From Acidobacteriota bacterium (lineage in GTDB: Bacteria > Acidobacteriota > Terriglobia > Acidiferrales > UBA7541), in assembly GCA_016201285.1 (NCBI GenBank), contig JACQDE010000003.1, positions 1-59,471 on the forward strand: DNA of 59,471 bases. Reading direction: 5' to 3'. Positions 41,688-50,725 of this stretch are shown here, piece after piece (the stretch's first letter is position 1; every line of letters starts with the position of its first letter). The position numbers and the translations under genes were made by a program. Below the pieces are notes generated by a model. That model was not told the origin of the DNA and did not search any database. It saw only the letters and a list, made by a program, of their open reading frames with translations.

Positions 41688-42875
41688 ATGCGCATCGGCG
41701 TGGACGCCACTTGCTGGACCAACCGCCGCGGCTACGGCCGCTTCGCCCGCGCCCTGTTGCGTCCCACCGTCGCTCTCGACCGTTCCAACCACTACATCTT
41801 TTTCGTGGACGACGAATCCGAAGAATTTCCTCTTCCCGAGAGTGTCGAAGTCGTCCGCGTGGCCTCGGATGTTCCCACCGTCAAAGCCGCCGCTGCCGAC
41901 GGCAGCCGCTCTCTGCGCGACCTCGGGGCCTGCAGCCGCGCCTTCAGCCGCGCCGGCCTGGATCTTTTTTTCTTTCCGTCGGTCTACAGCTACGTGCCGA
42001 TGCTGAGCCGCGTCCCGCAGCTCGTCACCATTCACGACGTCATCCCTGAGCTGTTTCCCGAACTGGTCTTCCCCTCGCTGCGCTCGAAGCTCTTCTGGCG
42101 CGCAAAAGTCAAAGTGGCCTGCCTGCAGGCCCGCCTGATTCTCACGGTTTCCGAGTACTCCCGCCGCTGCCTTTCCGAGCAGCTCAAGATCCCGGCGGAT
42201 CGCATGCGCGTGGTGAACGAAGCCAGCGATCCCGTGTTCCGGGTGCTGGAAAATCCGCAGCCCACGCCGCTGCTCGAGCGCCTCGGCCTCGCGGGCGCCA
42301 CGCGCTTCCTCACCTACGTCGGCGGCTTCAGCCCGCACAAAAACCTTTCGATGCTCGTGGATGTCTTTCGCGATCTCCGATCCCGGCCCGGCTTTGACGA
42401 TGTGCGCCTGGTCTTCGGCGGCGACTATGAAGGCGACGTCTTTTTTTCCTGCTATCGCCAGTTGCTCGAACAGGTCCAGCAGGCCGGCCTTGAAGGAAAA
42501 GTGATCTTCACCGGCTATCTCCGCGACGCTGACCTGCTCGCCCTGCTCAACAGGTCCCAGGCCCTGCTCCTGCCGTCGTTCTGCGAAGGATTCGGCCTGC
42601 CCGCCATCGAAGCCGCCGCCTGCGGCGCGCCCGTCGTTGCCACCACGCGCAGCCCGCTCCCCGAGCTGCTCGGCGACGGCGCCATCATTCTCGAGCCTGA
42701 GGACCGCGCCGGCTGGACCAACGCCGTCGCCACCATCCTCACCGATTCCGCCCGCCGCGAGCGCATGCGCGCCGCGGCCCTGGCCGCCGCGGGAAAACTT
42801 TCCTGGGAAAATTCCGCGCACCAGTTGCTCGACATTTTCGACGAGGTGCTCCACTCTCGTGTCCCGGCCGCTTAA
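41688..42875 (+). CDS. GT4 (GT-B) glycosyltransferase
   Basis: 395 residues. GT-B fold with the N-terminal glycine-rich start MRIGVDATCWTNRRGYGRFA, the inter-domain LTYVGGFSPHKNLSMLVDVF, and the donor-site EGFGLPAIEAAACGAPVV (E-x7-E). Cytosolic or peripheral. It probably extends a lipid-linked oligosaccharide with a retaining linkage; donor unknown. ATG 41688 has GGAGGCAGGAG upstream and lies within 5 bp of the preceding GT2 stop. The 3' end overlaps the next GT gene by 17 bp. Confidence 0.85.
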   Translation: MRIGVDATCWTNRRGYGRFARALLRPTVALDRSNHYIFFVDDESEEFPLPESVEVVRVASDVPTVKAAAADGSRSLRDLGACSRAFSRAGLDLFFFPSVYSYVPMLSRVPQLVTIHDVIPELFPELVFPSLRSKLFWRAKVKVACLQARLILTVSEYSRRCLSEQLKIPADRMRVVNEASDPVFRVLENPQPTPLLERLGLAGATRFLTYVGGFSPHKNLSMLVDVFRDLRSRPGFDDVRLVFGGDYEGDVFFSCYRQLLEQVQQAGLEGKVIFTGYLRDADLLALLNRSQALLLPSFCEGFGLPAIEAAACGAPVVATTRSPLPELLGDGAIILEPEDRAGWTNAVATILTDSARRERMRAAALAAAGKLSWENSAHQLLDIFDEVLHSRVPAA

Positions 42876-44157
42876 ATTTCTCCACCTTTCCATCTTCTAC
42901 CCGCCGTACAGCTTCGGCGGCGACGCGATGTACCTCTATCGCCTGCTGAACGCGCTCGCCCGCCGCGGTCACGAAGTGGACGTCATCCACTGCGCCGATA
43001 GCTATCACGTGCTGGAGCCGCGCACGCCCACGGCCTCTTTTCCGAACCACCCCAGCATCACCGTGCACACGCTCCGGAGCCGCTGGGGCTTGCTCTCGCC
43101 GCTGCTGACGCAGCAGACCGGCGGCGCCTGGTTCAAGACCAACCGCATCCGCGAGGTCATGCTCGGAAAGAAGTTCGACATCATCCACTACCACAACACT
43201 TCGCTGCTCGGCCCCAGGGCGCTCCTGGTCGAGCCCGACTACAAGGATTTCATCAAGCTCTACACCACCCACGAGCACTGGCTTGTCTGCCCCATGCACG
43301 TCCTGTGGAAGAACAACGAGCGCGTCTGCGAGAAGCCGGACTGCTTCACCTGTACGCTCAAGTTCCGCCGCCCGCCGCAGTGGTGGCGCTACACGAACCT
43401 GCTCGAAAGGTGCCTCGCGCCGGTGGACGCTTTCATCTCTCCCAGCCGCTTCACCCGCCGGATGCACCACGAACGTGGCTTCACGCGGCCCATCGAGCAT
43501 GTCCCCTATTTTGTGCCGCTCGCGGAAATCGCCCAGCCCGCCGCCGGCGCTCCGCCGCATCCACGGCCCTATTTCCTTTTCGTCGGCCGCCTGGAAAAAA
43601 TCAAGGGCGTGCAGAATCTCTTTCCCGTCTTCCGCAACTACGCCCACGCCGACCTGCTCATCGCCGGCACAGGCAACTACGAAGCCGAGCTCCAGCAGAT
43701 GGCCGCGGGCATGTCCAACGTCGTCTTTCTCGGTTCGATGCCCCAGGACCGCCTGCGCTCCCTCTACCGCCATGCGATTGGGCTGTTAGTACCATCGATT
43801 TGCTACGAAGTGTTCGGCATCATCATCCTCGAGGCGTACATGCAGCGTACGCCCGTGATCGCCTATGCCCTCGGCGGCGTCGAGGAAGTGGTGGAAGAGA
43901 GCCAGGGCGGCATCCTGTACCGCACGCCCGAGGAATTGCTCGCGGCGATGGAGCGTCTCCGCACCGACTCCGCTCTCCGCCGCGAGATGGGCGAGCGCGG
44001 CTGGCGCAAGTACAACGAGCGCTGGACCGAGGAGGCCCACCTCGAGATGTACCTCCGCGTCGTGGAGGAAACCGCGCGGCGCAAGTTCGGCGGCCTCCCC
44101 TGGGACGCCCCCGGCCGCGTTTCTCTCGAATTCCCGCCGCAGGTCGTTCGGCGGTAG
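42859..44157 (+). CDS. GT4 glycosyltransferase with Cys-rich insert
   Basis: 432 residues from GTG 42859, which overlaps the preceding gene. The N-terminal FLHLSIFYPPYSFGGDAMYL is the acceptor-side loop; FLFVGRLEKIKGVQNLF and EVFGIIILEAYMQRTPVIA (E-x-FG...LE) form the donor domain. The stretch CPMHVLWKNNERVCEKPDC then FTC at about 148-170 contains four to five Cys and may bind zinc, as in some GT4 members. It probably works with the preceding two GTs on the same repeat unit. Confidence 0.83.
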   Translation: MSRPLKFLHLSIFYPPYSFGGDAMYLYRLLNALARRGHEVDVIHCADSYHVLEPRTPTASFPNHPSITVHTLRSRWGLLSPLLTQQTGGAWFKTNRIREVMLGKKFDIIHYHNTSLLGPRALLVEPDYKDFIKLYTTHEHWLVCPMHVLWKNNERVCEKPDCFTCTLKFRRPPQWWRYTNLLERCLAPVDAFISPSRFTRRMHHERGFTRPIEHVPYFVPLAEIAQPAAGAPPHPRPYFLFVGRLEKIKGVQNLFPVFRNYAHADLLIAGTGNYEAELQQMAAGMSNVVFLGSMPQDRLRSLYRHAIGLLVPSICYEVFGIIILEAYMQRTPVIAYALGGVEEVVEESQGGILYRTPEELLAAMERLRTDSALRREMGERGWRKYNERWTEEAHLEMYLRVVEETARRKFGGLPWDAPGRVSLEFPPQVVRR

Positions 44158-44280
44158 AATGTGTCCTAAAGCAAACGCGGCTCTGGCCGCTCGGAGAAGC
44201 TGGCAATGGAACTTCTGCCGAAAACAAGAGTAGAATTGCGCGTGTGCGTGCGGCTTGGCCGTACCGCCCTGGAAGAGATC

Positions 44281-44652
44281 ATGGCCGAAGAAACACCTCA
44301 AGAGCAGCTTCCCAGCCCGTTGCTTCTGGCGTTTGCGCCGATCCACCGCACCGCCATGGGCGTGGCCTTTGGCGCGGTCCTCGGCGGCCTGCTGTTTTTG
44401 ATGACGCTCATCCTCGTCGCCAAGGGCGGCTATCCTATCGGGCCCACTCTGGCGTTGCTCGGCCAATTTTTCTTCGGCTACACAGTGACGTTCCCTGGCG
44501 CGTTCGTCGGCCTGCTCTGGGGATTCGGTGTCGGGTTCCTGCTGGGCTGGGGGTTTGCCGTGGTGCGCAACCTCATTGTCTGGTCCTGGCTGACCTTGAT
44601 CCGCTCGCGCGCAGAAATGGAAGAGTACGGCGATTTTCTCGATCATATGTAA
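44281..44652 (+). CDS. Small membrane protein, paralogue A of a tandem pair
   Basis: 123 residues from ATG 44281 (GGAAGAG upstream). Two long Gly-rich hydrophobic segments, TAMGVAFGAVLGGLLFLMTLIL and FPGAFVGLLWGFGVGFLLGWGF, flank a conserved loop KGGYPIGPTLALLGQFFFGYTV. Homologous to the next gene over about 75 residues (VxKGG...G..L.LL.QFF.GY.V.F.G). The Gly spacing suggests tightly packed helices. Family not recognised; it sits in a glycan locus between a GT4 and galE. Confidence 0.65.
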   Translation: MAEETPQEQLPSPLLLAFAPIHRTAMGVAFGAVLGGLLFLMTLILVAKGGYPIGPTLALLGQFFFGYTVTFPGAFVGLLWGFGVGFLLGWGFAVVRNLIVWSWLTLIRSRAEMEEYGDFLDHM

Positions 44653-44678
44653 CCGGTCGTTCACAGGGGGCTGAAGAA

Positions 44679-44969
44679 ATGCTCCGCGAAGAAGAACAGC
44701 TCGCTAAGGCGGTTGTCCGGTTGAATGCCCGGCTCATGGGCATTGTTCTCGGCACGCTCATGGGCGCCGGCCTTTTTCTGGTCACCAATTTCCTGGTCCT
44801 CAAGGGCGGCGCCAACGTCGGGCAGCACCTCTCGCTGCTCTCGCAATTCTTTCCTGGCTATTCCGTCAGCTTCTTGGGCAGCCTGATCGGATTTACCTAC
44901 GCTTTCCTGGTCGGCTTTGTCATCGGCAGCGTGCTCGGCGCGGTGTACAACAAAGTGGCGCGCGCCTGA
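44679..44969 (+). CDS. Small membrane protein, paralogue B of a tandem pair
   Basis: 96 residues from ATG 44679, 26 bp after paralogue A. Helix 1 (LMGIVLGTLMGAGLFLVTNFLV), loop KGGANVGQHLSLLSQFFPGYSV, helix 2 (FLGSLIGFTYAFLVGFVIGSV), and the end VYNKVARA. Both ends are probably cytoplasmic. Conserved loop residues (KGG, G, LSLL/LALL, QFF, GY) lie between the helices on the outer face. Unknown function; a two-subunit membrane complex with paralogue A is a simple guess. Confidence 0.65.
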   Translation: MLREEEQLAKAVVRLNARLMGIVLGTLMGAGLFLVTNFLVLKGGANVGQHLSLLSQFFPGYSVSFLGSLIGFTYAFLVGFVIGSVLGAVYNKVARA

Positions 44970-45034
44970 GGCTTGCTCCGGCCGCCGCTTCCCGGTGCCG
45001 CGATTTGATTCGCACATTCTGAGGTTTGCTTTCG

Positions 45035-46030
45035 ATGGCTGAAGTGTTGGTCACCGGCGGAGCGGGCTATATCGGCAGCTCGGTCACGGAACTCCTCCTT
45101 GCGCACGGCCATGCTCCTCTCGTGCTCGACAACCTTTCCCAGGGCCACTGCGCGGCCATCGCGCCCGGCGCCGGGTTTCTCCAGGCCGACCTCCAGGACC
45201 CCGACGCCTTTGCTCATGTCTTCGCCGGGCGCAAAATCGCCGCGGTGATTCATCTCGCAGCTGTTTCCGTTGTCGGCGATTCCGTTCGCCAGCCGCTCCG
45301 CTACTACCGCCAGAACGTTGGCGGCCTGCTCAATCTTCTCGACGCCATGCGCGACGCCAGCGTGGGCGCCATCGTCTTCTCCTCCACGGCTTCGGTGTAC
45401 GGCATCCCCGAGAAGATCCCCGTCACTGAGCGCTGCGCCGTCCGCCCCATCAATCCCTACGGCTCGACGAAGCTCCTTGGCGAGCAGATCCTTGTCGACG
45501 CAGCCGCCGCCGATGGTCTGCGCTGGGTGGCGCTGCGCTACTTCAACGTTGCCGGCGCCACGGAGCTGTGCGGCGAAGCGCACCACCCGGAAACGCATCT
45601 CATCCCGCGCGTGCTGGAAGTCGTGCTCGGCCAGCGCCCGCACCTGGAAATCTACGGCGCCGATTACGCCACGCCCGACGGCACCTGCATCCGCGACTAC
45701 ATCCACATCCTCGACCTCGCCGAGGCTCACGTCCTCGCCCTCGACGCCGTCCTCGCGGCCTCTCCGGCGCTCCCCGCGGCGCCCATCTTCAACCTCGGCA
45801 ACAATCGCGGCTACTCCGTCCGCGAAATCGTTGCCTGCGTGGAAAAGGTCACCGGCCGGCCGGTTCCTTGCGTCAATCATCCGCGCCGCAATGGCGACCC
45901 GCCGCAGCTTGTCGCCAGCCACGACAAGATTGCGGACGCCCTCGGCTGGCGCCCGCGCCGCGGCCTCGACGAAATCGTCGTGAGTGCCTGGGCCTGGCGT
46001 CAGCGCCACCCTCGCGGCTACGAAGGATAG
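45035..46030 (+). CDS. galE: UDP-glucose 4-epimerase
   Basis: 331 residues. EVLVTGGAGYIGSSVTELLL binds NAD. VIHLAAVSVVGDSVRQPLRYYRQNVGG, FSSTASVYG, and NPYGSTKLLGE (Tyr-x3-Lys) are standard GalE motifs; LRYFNVAGA and DYATPDGTCIRDYIHILDLAEAH complete them. It interconverts UDP-glucose and UDP-galactose (or the N-acetyl forms) in the cytoplasm to supply the neighbouring glycosyltransferases. ATG 45035 lies nine bases after GAGG. The polysaccharide deacetylase starts 9 bp downstream. Confidence 0.9.
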   Translation: MAEVLVTGGAGYIGSSVTELLLAHGHAPLVLDNLSQGHCAAIAPGAGFLQADLQDPDAFAHVFAGRKIAAVIHLAAVSVVGDSVRQPLRYYRQNVGGLLNLLDAMRDASVGAIVFSSTASVYGIPEKIPVTERCAVRPINPYGSTKLLGEQILVDAAAADGLRWVALRYFNVAGATELCGEAHHPETHLIPRVLEVVLGQRPHLEIYGADYATPDGTCIRDYIHILDLAEAHVLALDAVLAASPALPAAPIFNLGNNRGYSVREIVACVEKVTGRPVPCVNHPRRNGDPPQLVASHDKIADALGWRPRRGLDEIVVSAWAWRQRHPRGYEG

Positions 46031-46039
46031 CGGGTTTCC

Positions 46040-46813
46040 ATGGACGCCGCCCTCAAGCCCGTCATTCTCACGTATCACTCAATTTCCGGCGGCCGTTCGC
46101 CGCTTGAAATTTCTCCCGCCCTCTTCGTTGAGCAGATGGAGTGGCTCAAGGCCCACGCGCGCGTCATTCCCCTTGCCAGCCTCGTCTCCGCCCTCGCCGC
46201 CTGTTCACCGGCGCCCCCGCGTTCCGTCGTTCTCACTTTTGACGACGGCTTCCGCGATTTTCATGCCGCGGCCGCTCCGGTGCTTTCTCGTCTGGGGCTG
46301 CCCGCTACTGTCTTTTTGCCCACGTCGTTTCTCGGCCGGTCTAGCGACTGGCCCGGCCAGCCCTCCTGGGTCGCGCCACAGCCGCTCATGGATTGGGCGC
46401 AGGTCCGTGAGCTCACGGAGCAGGGAATTGCCTTCGGTTCGCACAGTGTCACACACCCGGACCTCACCACGCTTGCCGCGGCGGACCTGGATCAGGAACT
46501 CGAAAGAAGCAAGGGTGAGATCGAATCGCGCCTCGGGCGTCCCGCGGAGTTTTTCTGCTATCCCTACGGACGATGGAATAATGCAACTCGCCAGCGTGTG
46601 AAGCAACATTACGCCGGCGCCTGCTCCACCGGCGCCGGCGTTGTCCAAGCCGACGCCGATCCGTTTGCGCTGCCCCGAGTGGACGCGCACTACATCCGCA
46701 GCGCGTTCTGGTTCCGCAGCATGTTCACGCGCCGCTTCGAAGCCTACGTTTCGGCGCGCCGTCTCATCCGCCGCTGGCGCGGCCAGCCGGAAGGGATCTA
46801 CTCTCGTGTCTAG
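46040..46813 (+). CDS. Polysaccharide deacetylase (NodB family, CE4)
   Basis: 257 residues. The NodB motifs are TFDDGF (Asp68, Asp69 as base and metal ligand) and SHSVTHPDL (His135 and His139 as metal ligands), followed by FFCYPYGRWN. No clear signal peptide, so it may act in the cytoplasm on a lipid-linked intermediate, or be exported without a classical signal. It would remove N- or O-acetyl groups from a glycan. Co-oriented with galE (9 bp apart). The last 30 residues are Arg-rich. Confidence 0.85.
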   Translation: MDAALKPVILTYHSISGGRSPLEISPALFVEQMEWLKAHARVIPLASLVSALAACSPAPPRSVVLTFDDGFRDFHAAAAPVLSRLGLPATVFLPTSFLGRSSDWPGQPSWVAPQPLMDWAQVRELTEQGIAFGSHSVTHPDLTTLAAADLDQELERSKGEIESRLGRPAEFFCYPYGRWNNATRQRVKQHYAGACSTGAGVVQADADPFALPRVDAHYIRSAFWFRSMFTRRFEAYVSARRLIRRWRGQPEGIYSRV

Positions 46814-47021
46814 CGCACGAGCGCCACGTGTTTCCCGATGCCCGGGGGATGGTTCGCTAATGGGCAATAAGTGGCAAAGATTTGCTACACTTAGCCAATT
46901 AGGAAGGACTAGTACTCGCCCCGATGGGCATAAGTACTTCCGTCCCATAGACTTCACATCGGCCCGATTGGACAATCGGTTGCACAGCGTAAGTTGGCTA
47001 AGGCGCTGACTGAGACGACTG
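46814..47021 (+). promoter_or_regulatory. Spacer with extended -10 promoter candidate
   Basis: TGCTACACT at 46883-46891 fits an extended -10, about 130 bp upstream of the FAD oxidoreductase start. A relatively AT-rich stretch surrounds it (about 46860-46960). No gene is seen in the spacer. Confidence 0.35.
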
Positions 47022-48608
47022 ATGAACTCTGACTCCGCAGACGGAAAATCCATTGTCATCATCGGCGGGGGTCCGGCTGGACTCACCGCCGCCTACGAGC
47101 TTTCCAAGCATGATGTTCCAGCCGTCGTGTTGGAAGCCGACAAGATCGTCGGCGGCATCTCCCGCACGGTCAACTACAAGGGCTACCTGTTCGACATCGG
47201 CGGCCACCGCTTCTTCAGCAAGTGCGAAGAGGTCAACCAGATCTGGTACGAGATTCTGCACGGCCAGTTTCTGGAGCGGCCCCGCCTTTCCCGCATCTAC
47301 TACCGCAACAAGTTTTTCTATTACCCGCTGAAGCCGAAGAACGCCCTCTTCGGTCTCGGCCTGTTCGAGGCGTTTCGCATCGTTGCCAGCTACGCCTATT
47401 CCCGCGTCCACCCGTATGCGGAAGAGGACAACCTCGAGCAGTGGGTCTCTAACCGTTTCGGCAAACGCCTTTACGAGATTTTCTTCAAGACCTACACGGA
47501 AAAAGTGTGGGGCGTGCCCTGCACGGAAATCCGCGCCGAATGGGCGGCCCAGCGGATCAAAGGACTCTCGCTCACCACCGCGATCAAGAATGCCCTCTTC
47601 GGCCAGAAGAAGCCCAAGGTTAAGACGCTGATTGACAAGTTCCACTACCCCGAGCGCGGCCCGGGCCAGATGTGGGAGACGCTGACGGAAATGCTCCACG
47701 AGCGCGGCTATCCGGTATTGATGGAACGCCCCGTCGTCCGCATCGCCCACAACGGCAAGAAGGTGACCCACCTTGTTACGCGCGGAGCCCACGGCGAAGA
47801 GAAATTCGAAGGCTCGCACTTCATCAGCTCCATGCCCATCCGCGAGCTCGTCAATTCGTTGGACCCGCCGGCGCCTCCCGACGTTCGTAAGGCCGCCAGC
47901 AGCCTGCGCTATCGCGACTTCCTGATCGTCAGTCTGATCATCAACCGCAAGGACATCGCCCCGGACAACTGGATCTACGTCCACGAGAGCAGCGTTAAGG
48001 TCGGCCGCATCCAGAATTTCAAGAACTGGTCGCCGGCCATGGTCCCCGACCCCAACAAGACCTGTCTCGGCATGGAGTATTTCGTCTTCGAAAACGACGA
48101 GCTTTGGTCCAGTTCCGACGACAAGCTCATCGAAATGGCCAAGAAAGAAATCGCGAAGCTCGGTTTGGCAAAGGAAGACGAAGTTGAGGACGGCTGCGTC
48201 GTTCGCATGCCCAAGGCCTACCCGATGTACGACGCCGACTGGCACCAGCAGGTGCAGCTCATCCGCCGCTGGATTGAAACGAACCTGCCGAATCTGCAAC
48301 TCGTCGGCCGCAACGGCATGCACAAGTACAACAACCAGGACCACTCGATGATGACCGCGCTCTACGCCGCGCGGAACATCCTGGGTGAAAGCCACGACCT
48401 CTGGGCCGTCAACACCGACGAGGAATACCACGAGGAACACGAGACCAAACACGCCGAAGCCGAAGCCGAGCCCAAGCGCCCTGCCTACGCCGAGCCTCCG
48501 CGCGTCCCCAAGCCGGGCGCGAGCGGATTCACTTCGAGCACTCGCTCCATCGCCGCAGGCGCTGCGGCTGCCACCATCACCCTCTCCGGCCCCCGATCCA
48601 TGGATTAG
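47022..48608 (+). CDS. FAD-dependent amine-oxidase/UDP-galactopyranose-mutase-like oxidoreductase
   Basis: 528 residues. The N-terminal Rossmann motif [19 protein letters not shown] and the following [20 protein letters not shown] bind [14 protein letters not shown] matches the flavin-contacting GGH-R segment of UDP-galactopyranose mutase-like and protoporphyrinogen-oxidase-like proteins. [19 protein letters not shown] near 440 closes the FAD site. The last 65 residues are an acidic, Pro/Ala-rich tail ([18 protein letters not shown]...), likely disordered. Position after glycan genes suggests a sugar ring contraction or sugar oxidation, but the substrate is not settled by sequence. A good hairpin terminator follows. 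Confidence 0.75.
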   Translation: MNSDSADGKSIVIIGGGPAGLTAAYELSKHDVPAVVLEADKIVGGISRTVNYKGYLFDIGGHRFFSKCEEVNQIWYEILHGQFLERPRLSRIYYRNKFFYYPLKPKNALFGLGLFEAFRIVASYAYSRVHPYAEEDNLEQWVSNRFGKRLYEIFFKTYTEKVWGVPCTEIRAEWAAQRIKGLSLTTAIKNALFGQKKPKVKTLIDKFHYPERGPGQMWETLTEMLHERGYPVLMERPVVRIAHNGKKVTHLVTRGAHGEEKFEGSHFISSMPIRELVNSLDPPAPPDVRKAASSLRYRDFLIVSLIINRKDIAPDNWIYVHESSVKVGRIQNFKNWSPAMVPDPNKTCLGMEYFVFENDELWSSSDDKLIEMAKKEIAKLGLAKEDEVEDGCVVRMPKAYPMYDADWHQQVQLIRRWIETNLPNLQLVGRNGMHKYNNQDHSMMTALYAARNILGESHDLWAVNTDEEYHEEHETKHAEAEAEPKRPAYAEPPRVPKPGASGFTSSTRSIAAGAAAATITLSGPRSMD

Positions 48609-48637
48609 CTGGAATTCGTTTTCGTCCGACGAAGGAC

Positions 48638-48664
48638 AAAGGGCCGGCGTTGCGCCGGCCCTTT
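48638..48664. terminator. Bidirectional terminator between convergent genes
   Basis: AAAGGGCCGGCG (48638-48649), loop TTG, CGCCGGCCCTTT (48653-48664). The stem is a perfect 12 bp with A- and T-ends, so it can work for both the oxidoreductase gene and the site-2 protease gene. Confidence 0.8.
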
Positions 48665-48696
48665 GATCTTTTCCCTGGTCCCGGGCCCCTGCCTTT

Positions 48697-49830
48697 TTAC
48701 TGTCCTTCCATCCTCCCCATTTCCATCCGCGTCTGGATCACGCGCAGAATCGAGTCCCGTGAGATCAGACCCACCACGCGGTCTCCGGTCACCACCGGCA
48801 TCTGGTTGATGTCTTCGCCCTGCATCCGTTCAAGCAACTTCAGTACCGGCTCCTCGGGCGAGGTCACGTGCACATGCGCGCGCGGGATCATCGCTGCCTG
48901 CACCGACGTTGTCGTCCACTCTTCTCGCGGGATTCCGCTCACGGCGTGCACGCTGATCAATCCCACCAGTTGCCCATCGCCCTGTACCAGATGGCACCGC
49001 CGTCCCGTGCGCACGATTTCATCCACGTAGTCCGCCACCGTAATGTTCCGCGGCACCGTCGGCAGCTCCGCGCTCATGATGTCGCCTGCGCGCACGCCCC
49101 GCAGCGAGTTGCGGATGGCCACCTGCGCGAAACTCTCCTGCGCCGCGCTCAGCAGGAACCAGCCGATGAATGCCCACCAGATCCCGCCGAACCGTCCTAG
49201 GAATTCATCCGTCAGCGCCGAATAAATCCCCGCCAGGATCATCAGGTAGGCGATCAATTGCCCGCCCACCGACGCCATCTTCGTCGCCCGCGTGTAGTCG
49301 CCGGTCAGCCGCCACACGATCGCCCGCAGGATGCGCCCGCCGTCGAGCGGAAATCCCGGGATCAGGTTGAATGTGGCGAGCGCGAAATTGATGACCGCCA
49401 GCCACGATGCCACCGCCGCGAAGATTCCTCCTTCGGCGAAGGCTGTCGCCACCAGGAAGAAGCAGCCCGCCAGAAAGTAGCTCGACACGGGGCCGGCCAC
49501 GGCGATGTTGAACTCCTGCCCGGCCGTCCGTGCTTCGCGCCCGATCCGCGCCACTCCGCCAAACACGAACAGCGTGATCGAAACCACGGGAATCTTGTAC
49601 CGCTGGGCCACTACGCTGTGTGCCAGCTCGTGGAACAGCACCGACCCGAAGAACAGCAGACTGCTCAGGATGCCCGCCGCCCAGTGTTGCTCGACGCCCC
49701 AGTGCGGGTGCTCACTCGTGAAGTAAGAAACCCAGGAAAACGTGATGAGGGCGAACAGCAGGAACCAGCTCCCATGCAGATGGATGGGGATCCCGAAAAT
49801 TCGCCCGATTCGGAAGCCGGTACCCAACAT
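48697..49830 (-). CDS. Site-2-protease-type (M50) membrane metalloprotease with CBS domains
   Basis: 377 residues from ATG 49828-49830 (GAGGAAAC upstream). Six or so helices; zinc motif HELAH at 67-71 (FFGSVLFHELAHSVV) and the third ligand Asp163 in NLIPGFPLDGGR. Two CBS modules follow (about 250-375: SLRGVRAGDIMSAELPTV, LVGLISVHAVSG, EDINQMPVVTGDRVVGLI), probably sensing an adenosyl ligand. Family role: intramembrane cleavage of a regulatory or signal peptide. No obvious substrate gene is adjacent. Confidence 0.88.
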   Translation of the reverse strand: MLGTGFRIGRIFGIPIHLHGSWFLLFALITFSWVSYFTSEHPHWGVEQHWAAGILSSLLFFGSVLFHELAHSVVAQRYKIPVVSITLFVFGGVARIGREARTAGQEFNIAVAGPVSSYFLAGCFFLVATAFAEGGIFAAVASWLAVINFALATFNLIPGFPLDGGRILRAIVWRLTGDYTRATKMASVGGQLIAYLMILAGIYSALTDEFLGRFGGIWWAFIGWFLLSAAQESFAQVAIRNSLRGVRAGDIMSAELPTVPRNITVADYVDEIVRTGRRCHLVQGDGQLVGLISVHAVSGIPREEWTTTSVQAAMIPRAHVHVTSPEEPVLKLLERMQGEDINQMPVVTGDRVVGLISRDSILRVIQTRMEMGRMEGQ

Positions 49831-50071
49831 GTTTCCTCGTTTCCTCTCCGGCGGGCGGAAGGCTGCCAGCCAACCCGGCAGTTTCCGGTCGCACTCGTCA
49901 TCATTATAGACGTTTCCGTACTGGCATTGCGTTCTAGCCGCCACAGCGTGTTTTTCCATACACACAGCAGCCTCTTCTGCGCACCGCTAACTCCTTTCTA
50001 TTCAGTAACAAGCCTTGTGGCTGCCGGTGTGCCACTCCTTCGACCAGAGAGCGACGACGGAGGCAACTTCG
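49831..50071. promoter_or_regulatory. Divergent promoter region
   Basis: A perfect TATAAT lies on the minus strand at 49910-49905, about 75 bp upstream of the protease start; its -35 is not clear. The L,D-transpeptidase gene starts on the other strand with GGAGG nine bases before ATG 50072. No other element is visible. Confidence 0.35.
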
Positions 50072-50725
50072 ATGCGGCGGACAGACGAAGCAGCCAACCA
50101 GCAGGCAGACAGGCCCACACGGCATTCCGAATTGTCTATCGGTGCTTGGCGCGTGGCAGCGGTTCTTCTTCTCTCACTGGCCGAAGCCCACGCTCAGGAG
50201 CAATTGTCCCGCAAAGGGACTCCGCCGCGCGCGCCGCAGCCCGAGCGCAGGATCGTCATCAGCATCCCCGACCGCAAGCTCGCGCTCATGGAAGACGGCC
50301 GCGTAGTGAAAGTATTTCCGGTGGCCGTCGGCGCGCCGGTGAGCCCCAGCCCCACCGGCGAATTCCGCATCCGTGAGCGCATCGCTGATCCGACCTACTA
50401 CGCCCCCGGCAAAGTGATCGGCCCGGGCAAGGCGAACCCGCTCGGCACGCGCTGGATCGGCCTGGGCCACCGCGGCTACGGCATCCACGGCACCAACCAG
50501 CCGCGCTCCATCGGCAAGAATGCTTCGCATGGCTGCATCCGCATGAGGAACCGCGATGTCGAAGAACTTTTTGAACTGGTCCGCGGCGGCGACTTAGTCG
50601 AGTTGCACGCCGAGCGCACTTCGGAAATCGCCACGATCTTCGGCGACGCGCCGGCCACCCCCACGGCGTCCGCGGGTCAGCCTGCCACGAAGGCTGCACC
50701 GGCCGTCGTCGCAACAGTCATGTAG
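50072..50725 (+). CDS. L,D-transpeptidase (YkuD)
   Basis: 217 residues. A signal-like helix at about 26-40 (VAAVLLLSLAEAHAQ) leads to a YkuD domain: IVISIPDRKLALMEDG, GAPVSPSPTGEFRI, and the active site GIHGTNQPRSIGKNASHGCIR with His139, His153 and Cys155. It forms 3-3 cross-links or attaches proteins to peptidoglycan in the periplasm, or acts as a carboxypeptidase. The C-terminal 30 residues are Ala/Thr/Pro-rich and look disordered. ATG 50072 is supported by GGAGG. Confidence 0.9.
   Translation: MRRTDEAANQQADRPTRHSELSIGAWRVAAVLLLSLAEAHAQEQLSRKGTPPRAPQPERRIVISIPDRKLALMEDGRVVKVFPVAVGAPVSPSPTGEFRIRERIADPTYYAPGKVIGPGKANPLGTRWIGLGHRGYGIHGTNQPRSIGKNASHGCIRMRNRDVEELFELVRGGDLVELHAERTSEIATIFGDAPATPTASAGQPATKAAPAVVATVM

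Noticed and set aside
47022..48608. Naming the FAD protein glf (UDP-galactopyranose mutase)
   Set aside because: The FAD motifs fit several related families, and the length (528 residues with a tail) is greater than usual for Glf. Substrate residues could not be verified by eye.
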